A DNA stretch of 64,000 nucleotides from Cryoendolithus antarcticus (lineage: Eukaryota > Ascomycota > Dothideomycetes > Cladosporiales > Cladosporiaceae): assembly GCA_002077065.1 (NCBI GenBank), contig NAJO01000062.1, positions 118,234-182,233 on the forward strand, given 5' to 3'. The stretch's first letter is position 1; every line of letters begins with the position of its first letter. The translations under genes and the position numbers were made by a program. Positions 43,133 to 55,008 of the stretch are shown here, piece by piece. The notes beneath the pieces were generated by a model. It did not search any database. It had not been told where the DNA came from and worked only from the letters and a program-made list of their open reading frames with translations.

Positions 43133-44291
43133 ATGCTCTCGTCACAAGGCGGAGGGCAAGTACACCGCGGCATCAACCGCTTACTGCGTCGAAGCGAAGG
43201 TGCGAAGACGCCGAAGCGGAGATCGACAAAGAAAGAGGGTAGATACTAGCATCCGAACTCCCATAGACTACACTCTCATTGTCTTCGCGGTACGCTAATG
43301 CTCTCGACTTGCAGAGAGGCTGTATCGGCTGCCGTCTATGAGCCTTGACACCGCTGATCTCGATATTCTGAACGGCATGAACGGCATGATCGGCGAGAAG
43401 CGGAGGGTCTCTGCTGCGAGAGTCATGAACGGGACGACACCAAGGCAGGACAGTGGCGGTGTCGAAAATGTCAAGCACGATGATCTTCCTCGCAATGGGC
43501 CTCTCTCACCAACAGCCGAGAACGGCCAATGGTCTTCAGCAGTCGGCCATGCTACCACCGCTGGCAAGAGTGGACGAGTCATCGAGACTCTCATGGCTGC
43601 CAACGATCGCTTGAAGAAGGAATTGGAGCTAGTGCAGCTTCGATCACAGGAACAGGAGCGGACGATCCAGACCATGCGGCCCCAGCTGGAAGCATTGAGA
43701 ACGGAGAACGACAACTTGCAACATGCTAAGAACATGGACTCCTCACTCCTCAAGCGTCGAGACCGAAAGCTCGAGCTGATGAAGGAAGAGATTGGCGCTG
43801 AGAGGACGAGAAGGGAGGCAGCGGAGGGGCGTGCACGACGATTAGAGGCAGAGCGGGACGAGGCTGTGGAGACAGCGAGGGTGGAGGTACAGCGGGCACA
43901 CGATGAGGCGAAGCATTCGACGATACATGCGAGCATACTGGAGCAGAGCCATCGTCAACTGTCCACCGAATACCAGCAACGCGCTGGGAGATTTCGCAAG
44001 GAATTTGCGCAGCTTCGGAAGGATGCAGATGCGGATGCTCCGAAAGTGGCGCGGCTGGCAGTGATCTCGGGGCAGATGTGTGCGGTATTCGAGCAGAATA
44101 CTATGGTGCATGAGCAGTACGTGGAGATGCACGAGAAGCACAAGGCGGCCGTGGAGGAGTGGAAGGAAGACGTGGAGGTGGCTGCGAGTGAGGAGACTGA
44201 GAAGACGAGGAAGCTGAGTCAGGATATGGAGACTGTGACGAAGCAGATGAAGTGGGTGATGGGGATGGAGAAGTCGAGGCAGGGTGGGTGA
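43133..44291 (+). CDS. Coiled-coil protein of unknown function
   Basis: Exons are 43133-43238 and 43315-44291, encoding 360 aa; the 76-nt intron is phase 1. The N-terminus is basic (INRLLRRSEGAKTPKRRSTK), followed by a Gly/Asn/Ser region. From about residue 110 to the end the sequence is almost wholly heptad-like coiled coil (LMAANDRLKKELELVQLRSQ, ELMKEEIGAERTRREAAEG, QRAGRFRKEFAQLRKDADA). It closes with EETEKTRKLSQDMETVTKQ. The arrangement resembles fungal adaptor proteins such as the Swi5-dependent She3-like group, but I cannot assign it with confidence. Start at the first ATG in the frame. Confidence 0.75.
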
Positions 44292-44694
44292 ACGATGATC
44301 GAGTGCCTTTCGACTCTTTCTCAAGGGGTGTTGGCCACGATGATGAACATCAATGGTAATGCGGCATCGCCCACAACGAAGCTGGAGTAATATTTGGATA
44401 TGAGCCAATAACGCTGGCACATGAATTGTGCGGACATCAGACAGCTCCACGTCCTTGAGGGTGTCTCAGGCGAATGGAGTGCAGATGCATGTCAGTGTTG
44501 GTGAGCAGCGGGCAGCAGGCAGCGAAGGCGCGGTGGTCTGGGTCGCGCTTTCTAACTACAACACCTCCGCCGCGCCTGCCTCCGGGAACATGCGCGACTG
44601 CCTGCTCCCGCTTCCGCTCTGCAACAACATCACCTCTGCTCGACCACACATCAATCGACCACGACTCTCCACCCTCAGAGACAGAGTGTAAAGC
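44292..44694. other. intergenic, nothing recognised
   Basis: About 400 bp between two same-strand genes. Short ORFs only. Confidence 0.5.
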
Positions 44695-47600
44695 ATGATG
44701 GAGCAGGCATGTTACGTCCACGGGTCACTTTACCGCTTCACTCCAACCGCAGCTCGCACAGTCATCAAGCACTTCACTGACGGTGCTGCACGCGTCGTGG
44801 CAGAGCGCACGTCTTGGGATCTAGTACATGATGGACACAACCAAGTCAGTACAATGGCAGGACTGTAACGAAGCACCACTGACATCCACTGCAGATCTTC
44901 GCTTTGATCTGCCACAGTACTCATGGCCTTGCTCTCGATGAATTGCTTCGCGATGTCACGGATCGCTACGTGGCGCAGGAGCTTGACGACGCAAGTGAAG
45001 AAGATCGACTGCCTCAAGTCGAACTTTTCGGAGAGAGTGCATTAAACGAGACCTTTGACGATAACGCGAGTCCCATTGTCAGTGATGAGCCAGTCGAAGT
45101 CGGTGGACAGCCGGTATCACTTGCCAGCCACGTGGTGCAGCGCGATGGCATGAAGTCGCGTGAGAAAGTCGCGGCCATGCAGCTTTCAGAACTGCCTATT
45201 CCAATCAGAGCGCGTTTCAGTGGCGTGTTGCCGGTCTCCAGCACGAAGTACCTGACCACGTTGCGTGCATCACAATGGGATGGCCAGCAAGGGGTGTACT
45301 GCTACAGTGGAGAGCCAGGCACGGCCTTGATGCCTCTCGGGGGACAAGAGCAGATGGATCTCACCGCGCTCCTCCACGAGCTCACATCTTTTCCAGCACT
45401 TAAGCGTTCGGCAGACATCCGCAAGAAGCCCCAGGCTCCTCTGATCAGTCCTTCACCTCCAAGAGAACGCCACTGGGAGTTTGTCGGCGAGCAGCCCAGA
45501 ACGAGTCAATGGCTAGTGGGCATGGGAGAGACGACGGAGTTACTGAGCCCCGACGCTGCGCCGGAACCGAGCAAGGACGCCATTCGGTACCAGCAGATCG
45601 CCACGCAGACGCAAGAGACTTCTGGTCGAATCAGGATGCCACAGGGCGTCTCGGTCATGCCAAGTCAGGGCGAGAACGGGGATGACGAGCCAGAGCAGAC
45701 TATGGAACAGCTGAACAATGCCTTCACAGCCCTCATGAAGCGCCCTGCCGTGAGCGACGAGGCGTCTAACGAGTCAGCTGAAGAGACGGACAGTGATGAA
45801 GGGTCCGGTGGCGTAGGCACTGTGGGCCAGACAGGCTGGGCCAGCCTACTAGGGAACGGTCAAAAGTCAGTCGACGATCGTGTTAGGCAGTCAAAGGAAC
45901 AAAGCAGCGCTGTCACTCGCATCGTGCCTCAAGCCATCATCAGCGACTCAGAATCCACTGCCGACACCACACCTCAAGGATCAGTCCCTCCGACTTCTTC
46001 TCATGAGACGCCCGCGACGGTGGAAGACTCCTTCCCCACTTACGAGCGCCGCTATGCCCAGGTCGACGGTATCGGACTGATGGGCGATGCTGCGAATCAG
46101 GCGAAGTGGGAGCTGGAGAATCGTCAATCTGCAGCCTCTGTCAGTACGAGCCGCCCGCTCAAGACCAAGGATCAGGTCATGCTGGCACGCCAGGCCTGTG
46201 CTGTAACGGAGGCTGATCCACGAAAGCCATCATTTCTCGCATCTCTCAAGCACATGAACGGGAACGCGGACCGCAAAGCTGCGTCGTTCCAAGCAACTCT
46301 GACACCCGCCACCTACGCAGACACCAAGCTGGGAGGCAGTGAATCCTGGGCTGATAAGGTTGTGCCAGCCCAGGTTGCTCAACGTACTGGCCATCTCATT
46401 GATACCAGCTATGTCGCTGACGCATTTCGTGCGACCCCTGAGCAGTTCCCTGCCCTGACGTCCCGATTCTCCCCATCCATGCGGCTGCCGGTGAAGCAAG
46501 CTAAAGCGACGCACGAGCCACAGGCATGGCAACGAAACAGTGGGCAGCCGGGCTACGCTCACGCAGAGGGCCTCCTTGTCGATGTTTCAGCACCTACCAC
46601 CACCAGCGAGAACACTTCCACTTCGACCGTGAAGCTGGCCCAGCACAAAAGCTTGCTTCCGAAGACGTTGAAGATCGTAGATTGCGATCGTGGACCCCAC
46701 AAGCAAGCTAGAGATGACGATACGGTCATCGAGCGCCTACGGCCTGATGCAGGCGAGCTGCCGAAACGGCGCTCTACCATGAAGCAAAAGGCACAGAACA
46801 AGGCGAAGAAGGGTAAGGGAAGTAAGTCAAAGGCGAGCAAGCCAGCATCGAAGGACAAAACGATGTTGGAGCTGCCCGATCCAATACCAATGCAGAAGGC
46901 GAAACGAGTGCCGGAGCCTGTGCCCTTGCAGGCAGCAACCATGAAGCACAAGGCCGACATCTGTGACGGAGAGCGCGATGACCAGCAGCAAGGGATCTTC
47001 ACCGAGCGAGTGTCGAAGCTGCTTCTCACACAAGACGTCGAAGCCGCACCAGCTCTCGTAGTGCAATTTGGCATCGTGTTACTGCATCGGCAAGAGACTG
47101 AGACTGCTAGACCGGCCGTCGCAGTGGCCGATATGCAGCGTCAGCTCGATGGCGGGCACGATGCGACGGGTCCTCCTGACCGCCAAGCACATATCAGGTT
47201 CCTGACTCATTTGGCCACCGCTCAGCAGGACATTGCCCATCTACTGTCAGTTCCTGGCAAGCTCTCACACCAGAACGGTCAAGGCTCTCAGTCACTTATG
47301 GATGCTTGGTGTGCGGAACCGCCCTGGGACCTTAGTTGCGAGATCTTCTACGAGGTCGAAGTCATTGACATCGACAAAGTTCAGTGGCTTATCGTAATTC
47401 ACGGCAACGATCGCAGCGATGTCGGTGTCAGTCACATTCCGCAAGACCCATCGGCAGTCTACGTGCACTATCCTCATCACGTATGGGATGCCAGGACACA
47501 GCTACGTCGTACTGCTGGTCCGACGCCTACGACAGACTTTGTGGAAGCTGCAAAGACTTTCACCAAGACATTCAACACCCTCAAGGAGGCCATGGGACTA

Positions 47601-48176
47601 CCAGCCATCGAAGCTGACATCCCAGACATCGGAGAGCTGCCCGCATTCACGGTACAACGAGTCGTTGCGAAGCGGTGCTTCTCGCAAGCCATACCGCTGG
47701 AATCAGCGAGTAGGTCGGTGGTTAAAGAGCCAGACACGTCCGATGATCAGCAAATCCTTGCGACTTGGGCAGTGAATCAGGTTTGGAATCTGATTCTCCA
47801 GTTCAATGATGCTCTCGATGGAGAGGCTGGACTGCTTGCTGTCGCCGGGACAGAAGCAGAGATGCTCGAGCGTGGTCGCTTGTGGTGGGAAGCTTCGCTA
47901 GAGTTGAAGGACGGTCTGTGCAAGAGCGCAGCAGAGCCAGATAGTGAGCATCTGACGCAGACGTTACCTGCGCTGGAGCGTACACTTGGCGAGATCGTGG
48001 GCGATTGCGGTCTTGACAACATCGGATTGGGCCAGTACTACGGCATGGAATTGGAGGAGCTGGCTGAAGTGGTACAGCCGGCCGTGCCGCCTAAGGTCAA
48101 GGGACGCACTCGGAAAGGGAAGGGCAATATCAGGTCGGCCGTACAGGAGGACGCGGGCTACATCCCATTCTGGTGA
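44695..48176 (+). CDS. Large protein of unknown function (1143 aa)
   Basis: Exons are 44695-44844 and 44895-48176; the 50-nt intron is phase 0. A folded-looking N-terminal part (CYVHGSLYRFTPTAARTVIK, FALICHSTHGLALDELLRDV) is followed by a long Ser/Glu/Pro-rich middle with no predicted fold. A Lys cluster follows (KQKAQNKAKKGKGSKSKASK). A second folded-looking part begins about residue 770 (VVQFGIVLLHRQ). It contains MDAWCAEPPWDLSCEIFYEV, YVHYPHHVWDART and WNLILQFNDALDGEAGLLAV. The end is basic then aromatic (KVKGRTRKGKGN ... DAGYIPFW). I do not recognise any family. The continuous frame over 3.2 kb and the clear splice join make the gene convincing. Confidence 0.8.
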
Positions 48177-48837
48177 GCGCGGCATACTTGCTGTACTATG
48201 CTGGAGACTGCATGGTGTGGACCTCGATCAGCTAGCTAGAGGAATGAACGACCCGATAGTGCCAACATGGAACTGCTCTCAAACGATGCTGCACAGAATA
48301 TACATAGATACCAATGCTTACCGCCAATGTCACGCGCTTCATGCTCGGCTTCACTCATATCCTGGGCTTTCGCACGCCGATCATCAAGTACGAAATCATC
48401 GCTCGCATGCCTCAGTGCTTGATCGTTCACTCATGCTCGCTCGATAGTGAACAGCATACCATTCGCCGCCGATATTGGTCACTGCACCTCCGTCCACGGT
48501 CGTTCTGACGGCACAATTTGATCCGACAAACCTGAGAGAGCTATCTCACGCAGATCTCACCCGACGCGCCGCTTTCTGTACAATGGCCAGAGTGGCATCG
48601 ATGCTATCATCTTGACCTCGCGGCTCATCATCGGAGACTCTACGATGTCAAGCATTGCTCCTTCAGCTAGTACAGGGCGTCTAACAAGAGTTACCGCTGT
48701 AAAGGCAATCATGGTCCATCATTACTAGAGGCTCTTCTTTTGAGTACTGTAGGTGTTTCTCATTATTCTTACCCACATTTATCATTTCTCAAAAGCGAAG
48801 AAGGCCAACATTGCCGCTTGATTGTTCGGGTGTCACC
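48177..48837. other. intergenic, nothing recognised
   Basis: About 660 bp of same-strand spacer with short unsupported ORFs. Confidence 0.5.
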
Positions 48838-50389
48838 ATGTCAGACCTTTACAGATTGACAGCGACAGACGCCTAAGCGAAGATCAAGTCAGGCGATGTA
48901 TCAGTCGAGACCTTCATCCAGTCACTCCTCGCCCGTATCAAAGCTCGCGATGAAGCGGTACAAGCCTGGGCGCATCTCGACGCAGACTACGCGGTCTCTC
49001 AAGCTAAAGCACTAGATGCCATTCCATCGGACCAACGAGGACCCCTTCATGGCGTGGTAATCGCAGTCAAGGACGTGATCTTTACCAAGGATATGCCCAC
49101 GCAATTCAATTCCCCTCTATATACCTCCAACCACCCGACCCTAGACGCCGGCTCAGTCCAAATCCTTCGTGCTTCAGGCGCTCTGATTATAGGCAAGACA
49201 GTGACGACCGAATTCGCAGCCACGACCATCGGCTCCAAGACGCACAACCCTCACGACCCCAATCGGACACCAGGTGGCTCGTCCTCCGGCTCTGGCGCAG
49301 TGGTAGCCGACTTCCAAGCTCCTATAGCCCTTGGCACACAGACAGGAGGCTCTGTCATTCGTCCAGGCTCTTACAATGGCATCTACGCTTTCAAACCAAC
49401 ATGGGGCTCTGTCACACGCGAAGGCCAGAAAGTTTACTCCCTCATCCTCGATACTCTAGGCTGGTACGGACGCTCTGTGGCAGATCTTGAATTACTTGCG
49501 GACGTCTTCGCGATTCATGACGATGCTCCAGCGCCAACCAGTGCCTTCGAGCTCAAAGGGGCGAAGTTTGCAGTCCTCAACACCGTCGTGTGGCCCAAGA
49601 TCGGCTCAGGCGGAGAAGCAGCCTTTTCCAAAGCCGCAGATCTCCTCCGCAATAACGGCGCCGAAGTCGAAGAGCTCTCCCTTCCTGCTTCTCTCGACGA
49701 CCTCCCCCATTGGCACGCCACAGTCCTTTCCTCCGATGGCCGCACAGCCTTCTTACCCGAGTACACAGTGGACAACTCCCAAATCTCTTCGCAGCTAGTC
49801 GGCCACGTCGAGAACGCCGAGAAAATCTCGCGGAAAGCGCAGCTAGATGCTTTTGATAACATTGCTGCTGCTAGGCCGGTGGTAGATGAAATTTTGGGGC
49901 GGTATGCGGCGGTGATCACGCCGAGCGTGCCTGATGAGGCGCCCGAGGGGATTGGGAGTACGGGGAGTGCGGCCTTCTGTACGATGTGGACGGTAAGTAC
50001 CTGTCCTATGCGGGTAAAGGGAGCGAAAGCTGACATTGATATAGGCACTACATACGCCTGTTGTGAATGTGCCTGGCTTCGTCGGCAGTCACGGCATGCC
50101 CATTGGCGTCTCGCTAGTCGCGCCACGGTACCACGATAGGCATCTGTTGGCTGTGAGTAAGAGTGTAGGAAGGGTGTTCGAGGCTGAGGGTGGGTGGAAG
50201 TCTGCTTTGGAGCAATTTGCCTTAGCTTCTATGGTCTCCCATGCTGGCTGCCATCATGGACGCCCGTGGTCAAATGATTCAATATACATAGATTTGGGAA
50301 TGATGCTCCGGGTGGGGTGTGCTCGAATCAACCTCCTGGCGATCACGACTCAACTTCCTCCTCCCCAATCCCCAACCCCTCCCGCTTAA
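48838..50389 (+). pseudogene. Amidase-signature enzyme with a stop codon at codon 13
   Basis: The frame from ATG 48838 reads LYRLTATDA, then TAA at 48874-48876, then continues AKIKSGDVSVETFIQSLLAR without any break to the intron (49993-50044, phase 0) and the second exon (50045-50389). The rest is a well-formed amidase: catalytic Lys in VVIAVKDV, the Ser-rich GGSSSGSGA, and the nucleophile region TQTGGSVIRPGSYNG. NVPGFVGSHGMPIGVSLVAP lies in exon 2. The next in-frame ATGs after the stop lie beyond the catalytic Lys at about 49067, so re-initiation there would not give an active enzyme. The C-terminus runs past the expected end (FEAEGGWKSAL) for about 60 extra residues. It is a pseudogene, unless the stop is a sequencing error or is bypassed by an unseen 5' exon. 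Confidence 0.75.
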
Positions 50390-51980
50390 TCCTCAAATCC
50401 TCCTCCAAACTCGCCAACTGCCGTCCCATCTTATCCCTCAAAAGCTGATTTTTCTGCGCCGCAATCCTGTGCTTCTGCAGTTCAACTTCCTTCTCCAGAT
50501 CGTGAATCTCCTCCATCTGCTGTGCGCGCTCCGTAGCACGCGCGACAGCATCTTCATCAACGATGGACTCCTCGTCGGAAGAGTACTCGTCATCATCGTC
50601 GTCGTCGTCGTCGCCGCTGGATTGAGCGGGAGTTTCGGCTGGACTGTTGGCATCAAGAGGCGTGGGAGCTGTGGTGGGCGTTTCGTTGCCGTTTGGAGAG
50701 GTGACTGTGGATTGGAGCTGTTGTGGGGTGGCAGTGATGGCCTGAGGCGTCGTAACGGTCGTGACTTCCTGGTCTGCATCGAAGAGAGCGTTCATGTCTT
50801 CTTCGCCCATTTCCTCTTCCTCTTCGTACTGCTCTGTGTCTTCGGCGTTGCCGTTCTCGATCGTAGACATGGCTTCACCTTCAGCGTCATCTTCATCGTC
50901 GTAGAGCTGGCTATCTTCCGGCTCCGCAGATCGCTCTAGCGACTCGCGACTTATCATCTCGAAGCTTGTTGAGCCTCCGTCGGCAAGTGCTCTATCATCG
51001 TCCGCGATGAGCTTGTTGACCTCTTCCTCCACGTTCGCCGTGTCTCTGTAGCTGAGTCGCTTGCGGAATCGACGCTTGCGGACCCAGTGCATTGGTGGTG
51101 TGAGGCCGTGTGCGAATTGCATCGTCGTTGGATCGACTACACGCGCAGGTAGTGGCATGCTCTTAGCTTCATGGTCATCGCTGCAGCGGCCGAGGACAAG
51201 CAGCATCTGACTGAGGTCCGAGACTTTGTAGAAGGCCTTCCTGTCCCAGCTCTTCATCGTCTCGACGATATTGGGGAGATCGACTACAGCCGCCGCGTAC
51301 ATCCTAGCCTTGATAGTGATGATTGCCCGCCTGAAGTCGCGGTCTATAAACCGGATGGTCGCGTCCGCGCCTCCCTCCGCCAGTGGTATCCCGATCTTCC
51401 GCTCGTTGATCGCATTGCGTAGGTAGTCGCAGTCCTCTCCCGGCTGCATGCGCAAGACGAGATGCTGCTCGATCGACGGGTCCTTCTCCCTCTCACTGTC
51501 TTCACTGTCATACGCATTCCCTGGTATTCGCTCCGGCGCCTGACCGCGAACATGCAACGACCTGAGTATCTGCTTTGGGACTTGCGACACTTTCTTCTTG
51601 AGGCTGATCTTGGTCTTGACGGCCGCGGGTGCTGCCGGAGGTGCTGCCTTGTGAGGCAGCTTGATCATGAGCGACGGCTTGCGCTCGAGTGTCTCGTTCG
51701 CCGGCCGCTTCGGTGCGGGTGACATGCTGTCATCCTCTGCCTGGCGCTTCTTCGTGTTCGAATCACGGTCTTTGCGGGCGTACTGCCGCTTCTTCTTCGC
51801 GCCGCCGTCGCTGGCATTCTGCTCACTCATAGTATCAGGCTGCGGTGCGGGCGATTGAGGGCCCTTGCCCAGTTTCAGTCTGAAGCCACCGCCACTCGAC
51901 GGTGTCGCCGCTGCAGGAGTCGGCGGCTGACCACTCGCGCCGCCACCTCCACCGGCGCCGATCTTGATCTTGAGGCTCAT
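50343..51980 (-). CDS. TAF7: TFIID subunit TAF7
   Basis: Single exon of 545 aa. After a Gly/Lys-rich start (MSLKIKIGAGGGGGASGQPP) and a basic linker, the TAFII55 N-terminal domain lies at about residues 175-320. It includes SIEQHLVLRMQPGEDCDYLR, IRFIDRDFRRAIITIKARMY, AAVVDLPNIVETMKSWDRKA and TPPMHWVRKRRFRKRL. The C-terminal half is strongly acidic with a poly-Asp run and ends in a coiled coil (DLEKEVELQKHRIAAQKNQL). TAF7 binds TAF1 and restrains its activity until initiation. The last 47 bases overlap the antisense 3' end of the amidase frame. The first ATG is used, with no upstream in-frame alternative noted. Confidence 0.95.
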   Translation of the reverse strand: MSLKIKIGAGGGGGASGQPPTPAAATPSSGGGFRLKLGKGPQSPAPQPDTMSEQNASDGGAKKKRQYARKDRDSNTKKRQAEDDSMSPAPKRPANETLERKPSLMIKLPHKAAPPAAPAAVKTKISLKKKVSQVPKQILRSLHVRGQAPERIPGNAYDSEDSEREKDPSIEQHLVLRMQPGEDCDYLRNAINERKIGIPLAEGGADATIRFIDRDFRRAIITIKARMYAAAVVDLPNIVETMKSWDRKAFYKVSDLSQMLLVLGRCSDDHEAKSMPLPARVVDPTTMQFAHGLTPPMHWVRKRRFRKRLSYRDTANVEEEVNKLIADDDRALADGGSTSFEMISRESLERSAEPEDSQLYDDEDDAEGEAMSTIENGNAEDTEQYEEEEEMGEEDMNALFDADQEVTTVTTPQAITATPQQLQSTVTSPNGNETPTTAPTPLDANSPAETPAQSSGDDDDDDDDEYSSDEESIVDEDAVARATERAQQMEEIHDLEKEVELQKHRIAAQKNQLLRDKMGRQLASLEEDLRIKREGLGIGEEEVES

Positions 51981-52363
51981 GATCGATGCGATAGCGGAGG
52001 GAATTGCGATGATGGGTAGGTCAAGGTGGTCTCCTTAGTCGACCTCAACCGCTATACCGATCCATCGGATGGCAGTCTACATATCATGAGGAGTGCAGAG
52101 GCAAATTAAAGAAGTTGTTCACAAGGCGATGCGACTGTGGTGAATGCCAGTGGTAGTGAAGATCTGTGGAGCGCTGTCACGGTCGGGGACTCCTGCCGGT
52201 GATCCGCTTCACTGCCGAAAGTCTATTCATCGGCATATGATCTTACATGACAACTCAGGGTGATGTTCTATATGATTGAGTGATGAACATGTCAGGCTAG
52301 TGCTCTTCTTACATTGCTACATATACAGTCCACGGCGAATCAAAGCAGCGCTGACCCAGCGCG
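51981..52363. other. intergenic, TAF7 upstream region
   Basis: About 380 bp, 5' to TAF7 and 3' to the ankyrin gene. No specific element recognised. Confidence 0.45.
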
Positions 52364-53697
52364 TCATGCTCGTCGTGCCCGCCTCTTTCGCAAAGCCTCT
52401 ACACACGCCTCGCTTCCTGCACTGGCGGCTATGTCGCTTGCGGTCTTCCAGTCCTGGTTCCTTACCCCTCGATCTGCTCCATATGCTAGCAATACCTCCA
52501 CTACTTCCATAAGCCCACTTTGTGCTGCGTAATGCAATGAAGTCCCATCGTCAGCCATCCGCATATTTGGATTCGCGCCAGCTTCCAGCAGCAGTCTAAG
52601 GATTGGCATGGACTCTTTGCGGAAAGGTAGCATGGCCCAATGAAGTACGTTCGTGCCGATCATGGACGTGATCCGGAGGTCAGGGTTGTAAGAAAGCAGC
52701 AGTCGTACGACCTCTTCGGAGGCATACCGTGCCGCGTACATGATCGGTGTGGACTTGTAAGTGTTTTGTTGATTGATGTCTGCACCTTCAGCGAGAAGGA
52801 ACTGGACCATCTCGAGATCGTCTGCTAAACAGGCCTGGTGGAGTGGTGCTGAAGACGAGAGGCCGATGTCCGGACTCATGTGTGCACCGCGGGCTATGAG
52901 GAGCTTCGCAGCTTCGAACTGACCATGTGTGGCTGCTCCGGCGAGCGGCGAAAGGTGACCGTGTTTAGCTGGCTTGAACGCTGCGTATAGCCCTCTGACC
53001 AAGGTTCCAGCGTTGATGGGTGCACCGAGATAGAGCAGCAGTTCTATGTGGGCGATATCGCCGGCGCAAGAGGCCGCGTAAAGCTGCGATGCAAGCAAGT
53101 TGCGGTCCTTGTGGCTGGTCGCAGGTGCTGGGTTACCGCCAAAGCTACATCGCATAGGACTTGAAGGCGACGATATGGTAGGTGATGTGTGGCAGGACTG
53201 AGGTGCCGACGTGGTCGGTGATGTTGGAGGACTCCATCGCGATGTCGTTGCTTGGAATGATGGTGTGCTCGGTGAAACAGGTGACCGAGGGCTTGCTGTA
53301 GGACTGCCGAAAGATATCGCGCTGTCGGTTGGGTTTCTGCAGTTCTGGTCAGGTTCTGCATGCTCATTATTCTCGAAAGGGGCGTACCGACCTCGAGTTC
53401 CTCTTGCTGCTCGCTTCGAGCGTGTTTCGATCCCACGCAGCCATCGAGTCAAAGCCCATCTTGGTGACCACACCTGTAGGGACGTCGCAACTGAGCGTAA
53501 TGTTGATATTATACCAGACAGTGTAGTATCGGCAGGATCTGTTTGGCTGAACGGGCTGGGTGTCCGGCCGAGTAAGCTGTACACAGCTGAAGTTCCGGGT
53601 ACTCAGCAGCGAGATAGCCACGAGCCAATGATGCGACAGCAGCAACAACGATATTGCAAATACTTGAGGCAGGAGAAGTGATGGCAAGCGAGAACAT
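52364..53697 (-). CDS. Ankyrin-repeat protein
   Basis: The main exon frame has no ATG in its first 140 residues. I therefore propose a short first exon 53697-53664 (MFSLAITSPAS) joined across a 77-nt phase-1 intron to 53586-52364, giving 418 aa. A Ser/Pro-rich N-terminal region precedes about six ankyrin repeats. These include LYAASCAGDIAHIELLLYLG, SPLAGAATHGQFEAAKLLIA, APLHQACLADDLEMVQFLLA and TPIMYAARYASEEVVRLLLS. TSLHYAAQSGLMEVVEVLLA comes near the end, which is basic (LRKRRARRA). Ankyrin repeats mediate protein contacts; the partner is unknown. The ankyrin part is secure, the 5' end is not. Confidence 0.78.
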
Positions 53698-55008
53698 CAA
53701 AGTGAGGAATTTGCAATTGATGTAGACAAGGAATCACAATTACTCATCTCACCAGGCCTCACCTAAAGTATGTGTCGTGAAAGGTCAATACCTGCCCTGC
53801 AGTCACGACACCGACAAGGAAGTGCGAAAGCATGTAGCATGTAGCATGTGAATATCGCGAGGCTGTATCGCGTGTGAGTCGACAGGCACAAGCAGACTCC
53901 GATAGGCTTCACCGGCAAGGGAAGTAGCGGAGTAGCAATGCGATGACAGGCACGGCTTGAGATTGTGCCAGCGGGCCAGCGCGTAGCGTAGTAGAAGAAT
54001 GCAGAGGTGGTGGTTCTCACGAACCCCTGTTCCGCCTTTTCGGGAGGTGGAGGCTGACTGAAGAGCTCTTTCTGGTGTGGGAAGTGCGGTGTGCTCTGGT
54101 AGGGCTGAGCTGCTGCGCCGCAAGATAGTGGGGCGGATACTGGGCGGGAGAACCGGTTAACGCGTGGGGCGGGATGCTGCATGAGAGCGTGACGATAAAG
54201 TGCGAGATGTTGTGACGCCGGATGGGGCGCGTCGCTGCGTGGGATTGCGACGGTAGCATCGGTGCTGTATCTGTCGTGGTGTGATAGTAGCGATTACCAA
54301 GAGCCAATGAACGACTCCCGTGCCGAAAGTGTAAATCCTTTGGGTTGTGTAAGATGGGCTAGAGCAGGATGAGCCTTTGACACTTAACGACATCAATCAT
54401 TGCGGTGCTGAGAATGGACGAGGAGCAGGATATCGCACATTGGCTCTGTCCCCTTCGTCTAGATCACGCTGTCTCTGTCCCCTAGACGAGGATGTTGTTG
54501 CATAGGCATCGTTACTGTTCTCGCGCGCCAGTATCATGCCACGGTAGCAGCCACAGGTGACATGGCATCGTCGGAGTGACCGGAAGGTATACATCGATCA
54601 TGATGACTTTAGTCAATCGACACCTATTGCCAGATCGCATCTTTGTTGCATCATCAGGCGACACTATAACGTTGGGATGGTGCATTTCGCTACACAATCT
54701 ATAGCGCCGTCGTCTCTTGCCCCGGTGAGCTACCAACAGCTTGACGCCCTTCTTCATTTTCAAGCAAGCCTAAGGTAGTGGTCGAAACCGGTGTTCTAGA
54801 CGACGTCGAATATCTGGACCCGTGACTGCAAAAGGTGCTTCGAATTTGGAGCAATTACGCGATGCTTCGTACGACGCGACCATGACAGCGGGCTGATACT
54901 CAGCCCTCCGCGTCTACAGAGGTCTGATCTTTTGGTTAGCTTGGTCAGAATACTCAACCGCTGTACCATGCAATCTCTAGGTCATTCTCTGTTCCAATTG
55001 TCCACATC
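53698..55008. other. gene-poor stretch with 7-bp repeats
   Basis: About 1.3 kb. CATGTAG-type units repeat three times at 53831-53850. Antisense ORFs at 53763-54307 look like shadows of low-complexity DNA. No gene called. Confidence 0.5.

Noticed and set aside
51750..51770. tRNA B-box-like GTTCGAATC
   Set aside because: It lies within TAF7 coding sequence and no A-box or cloverleaf fits around it.
16121..51980. TAF7, TAF8 and RPB7 as a functional transcription cluster
   Set aside because: They are separated by unrelated genes on both strands; the co-occurrence within 46 kb is probably chance.
53763..54307. Minus-strand ORFs of 96-139 codons
   Set aside because: Low-complexity His/Arg/Pro/Ser composition with overlapping frames, typical of non-coding DNA.
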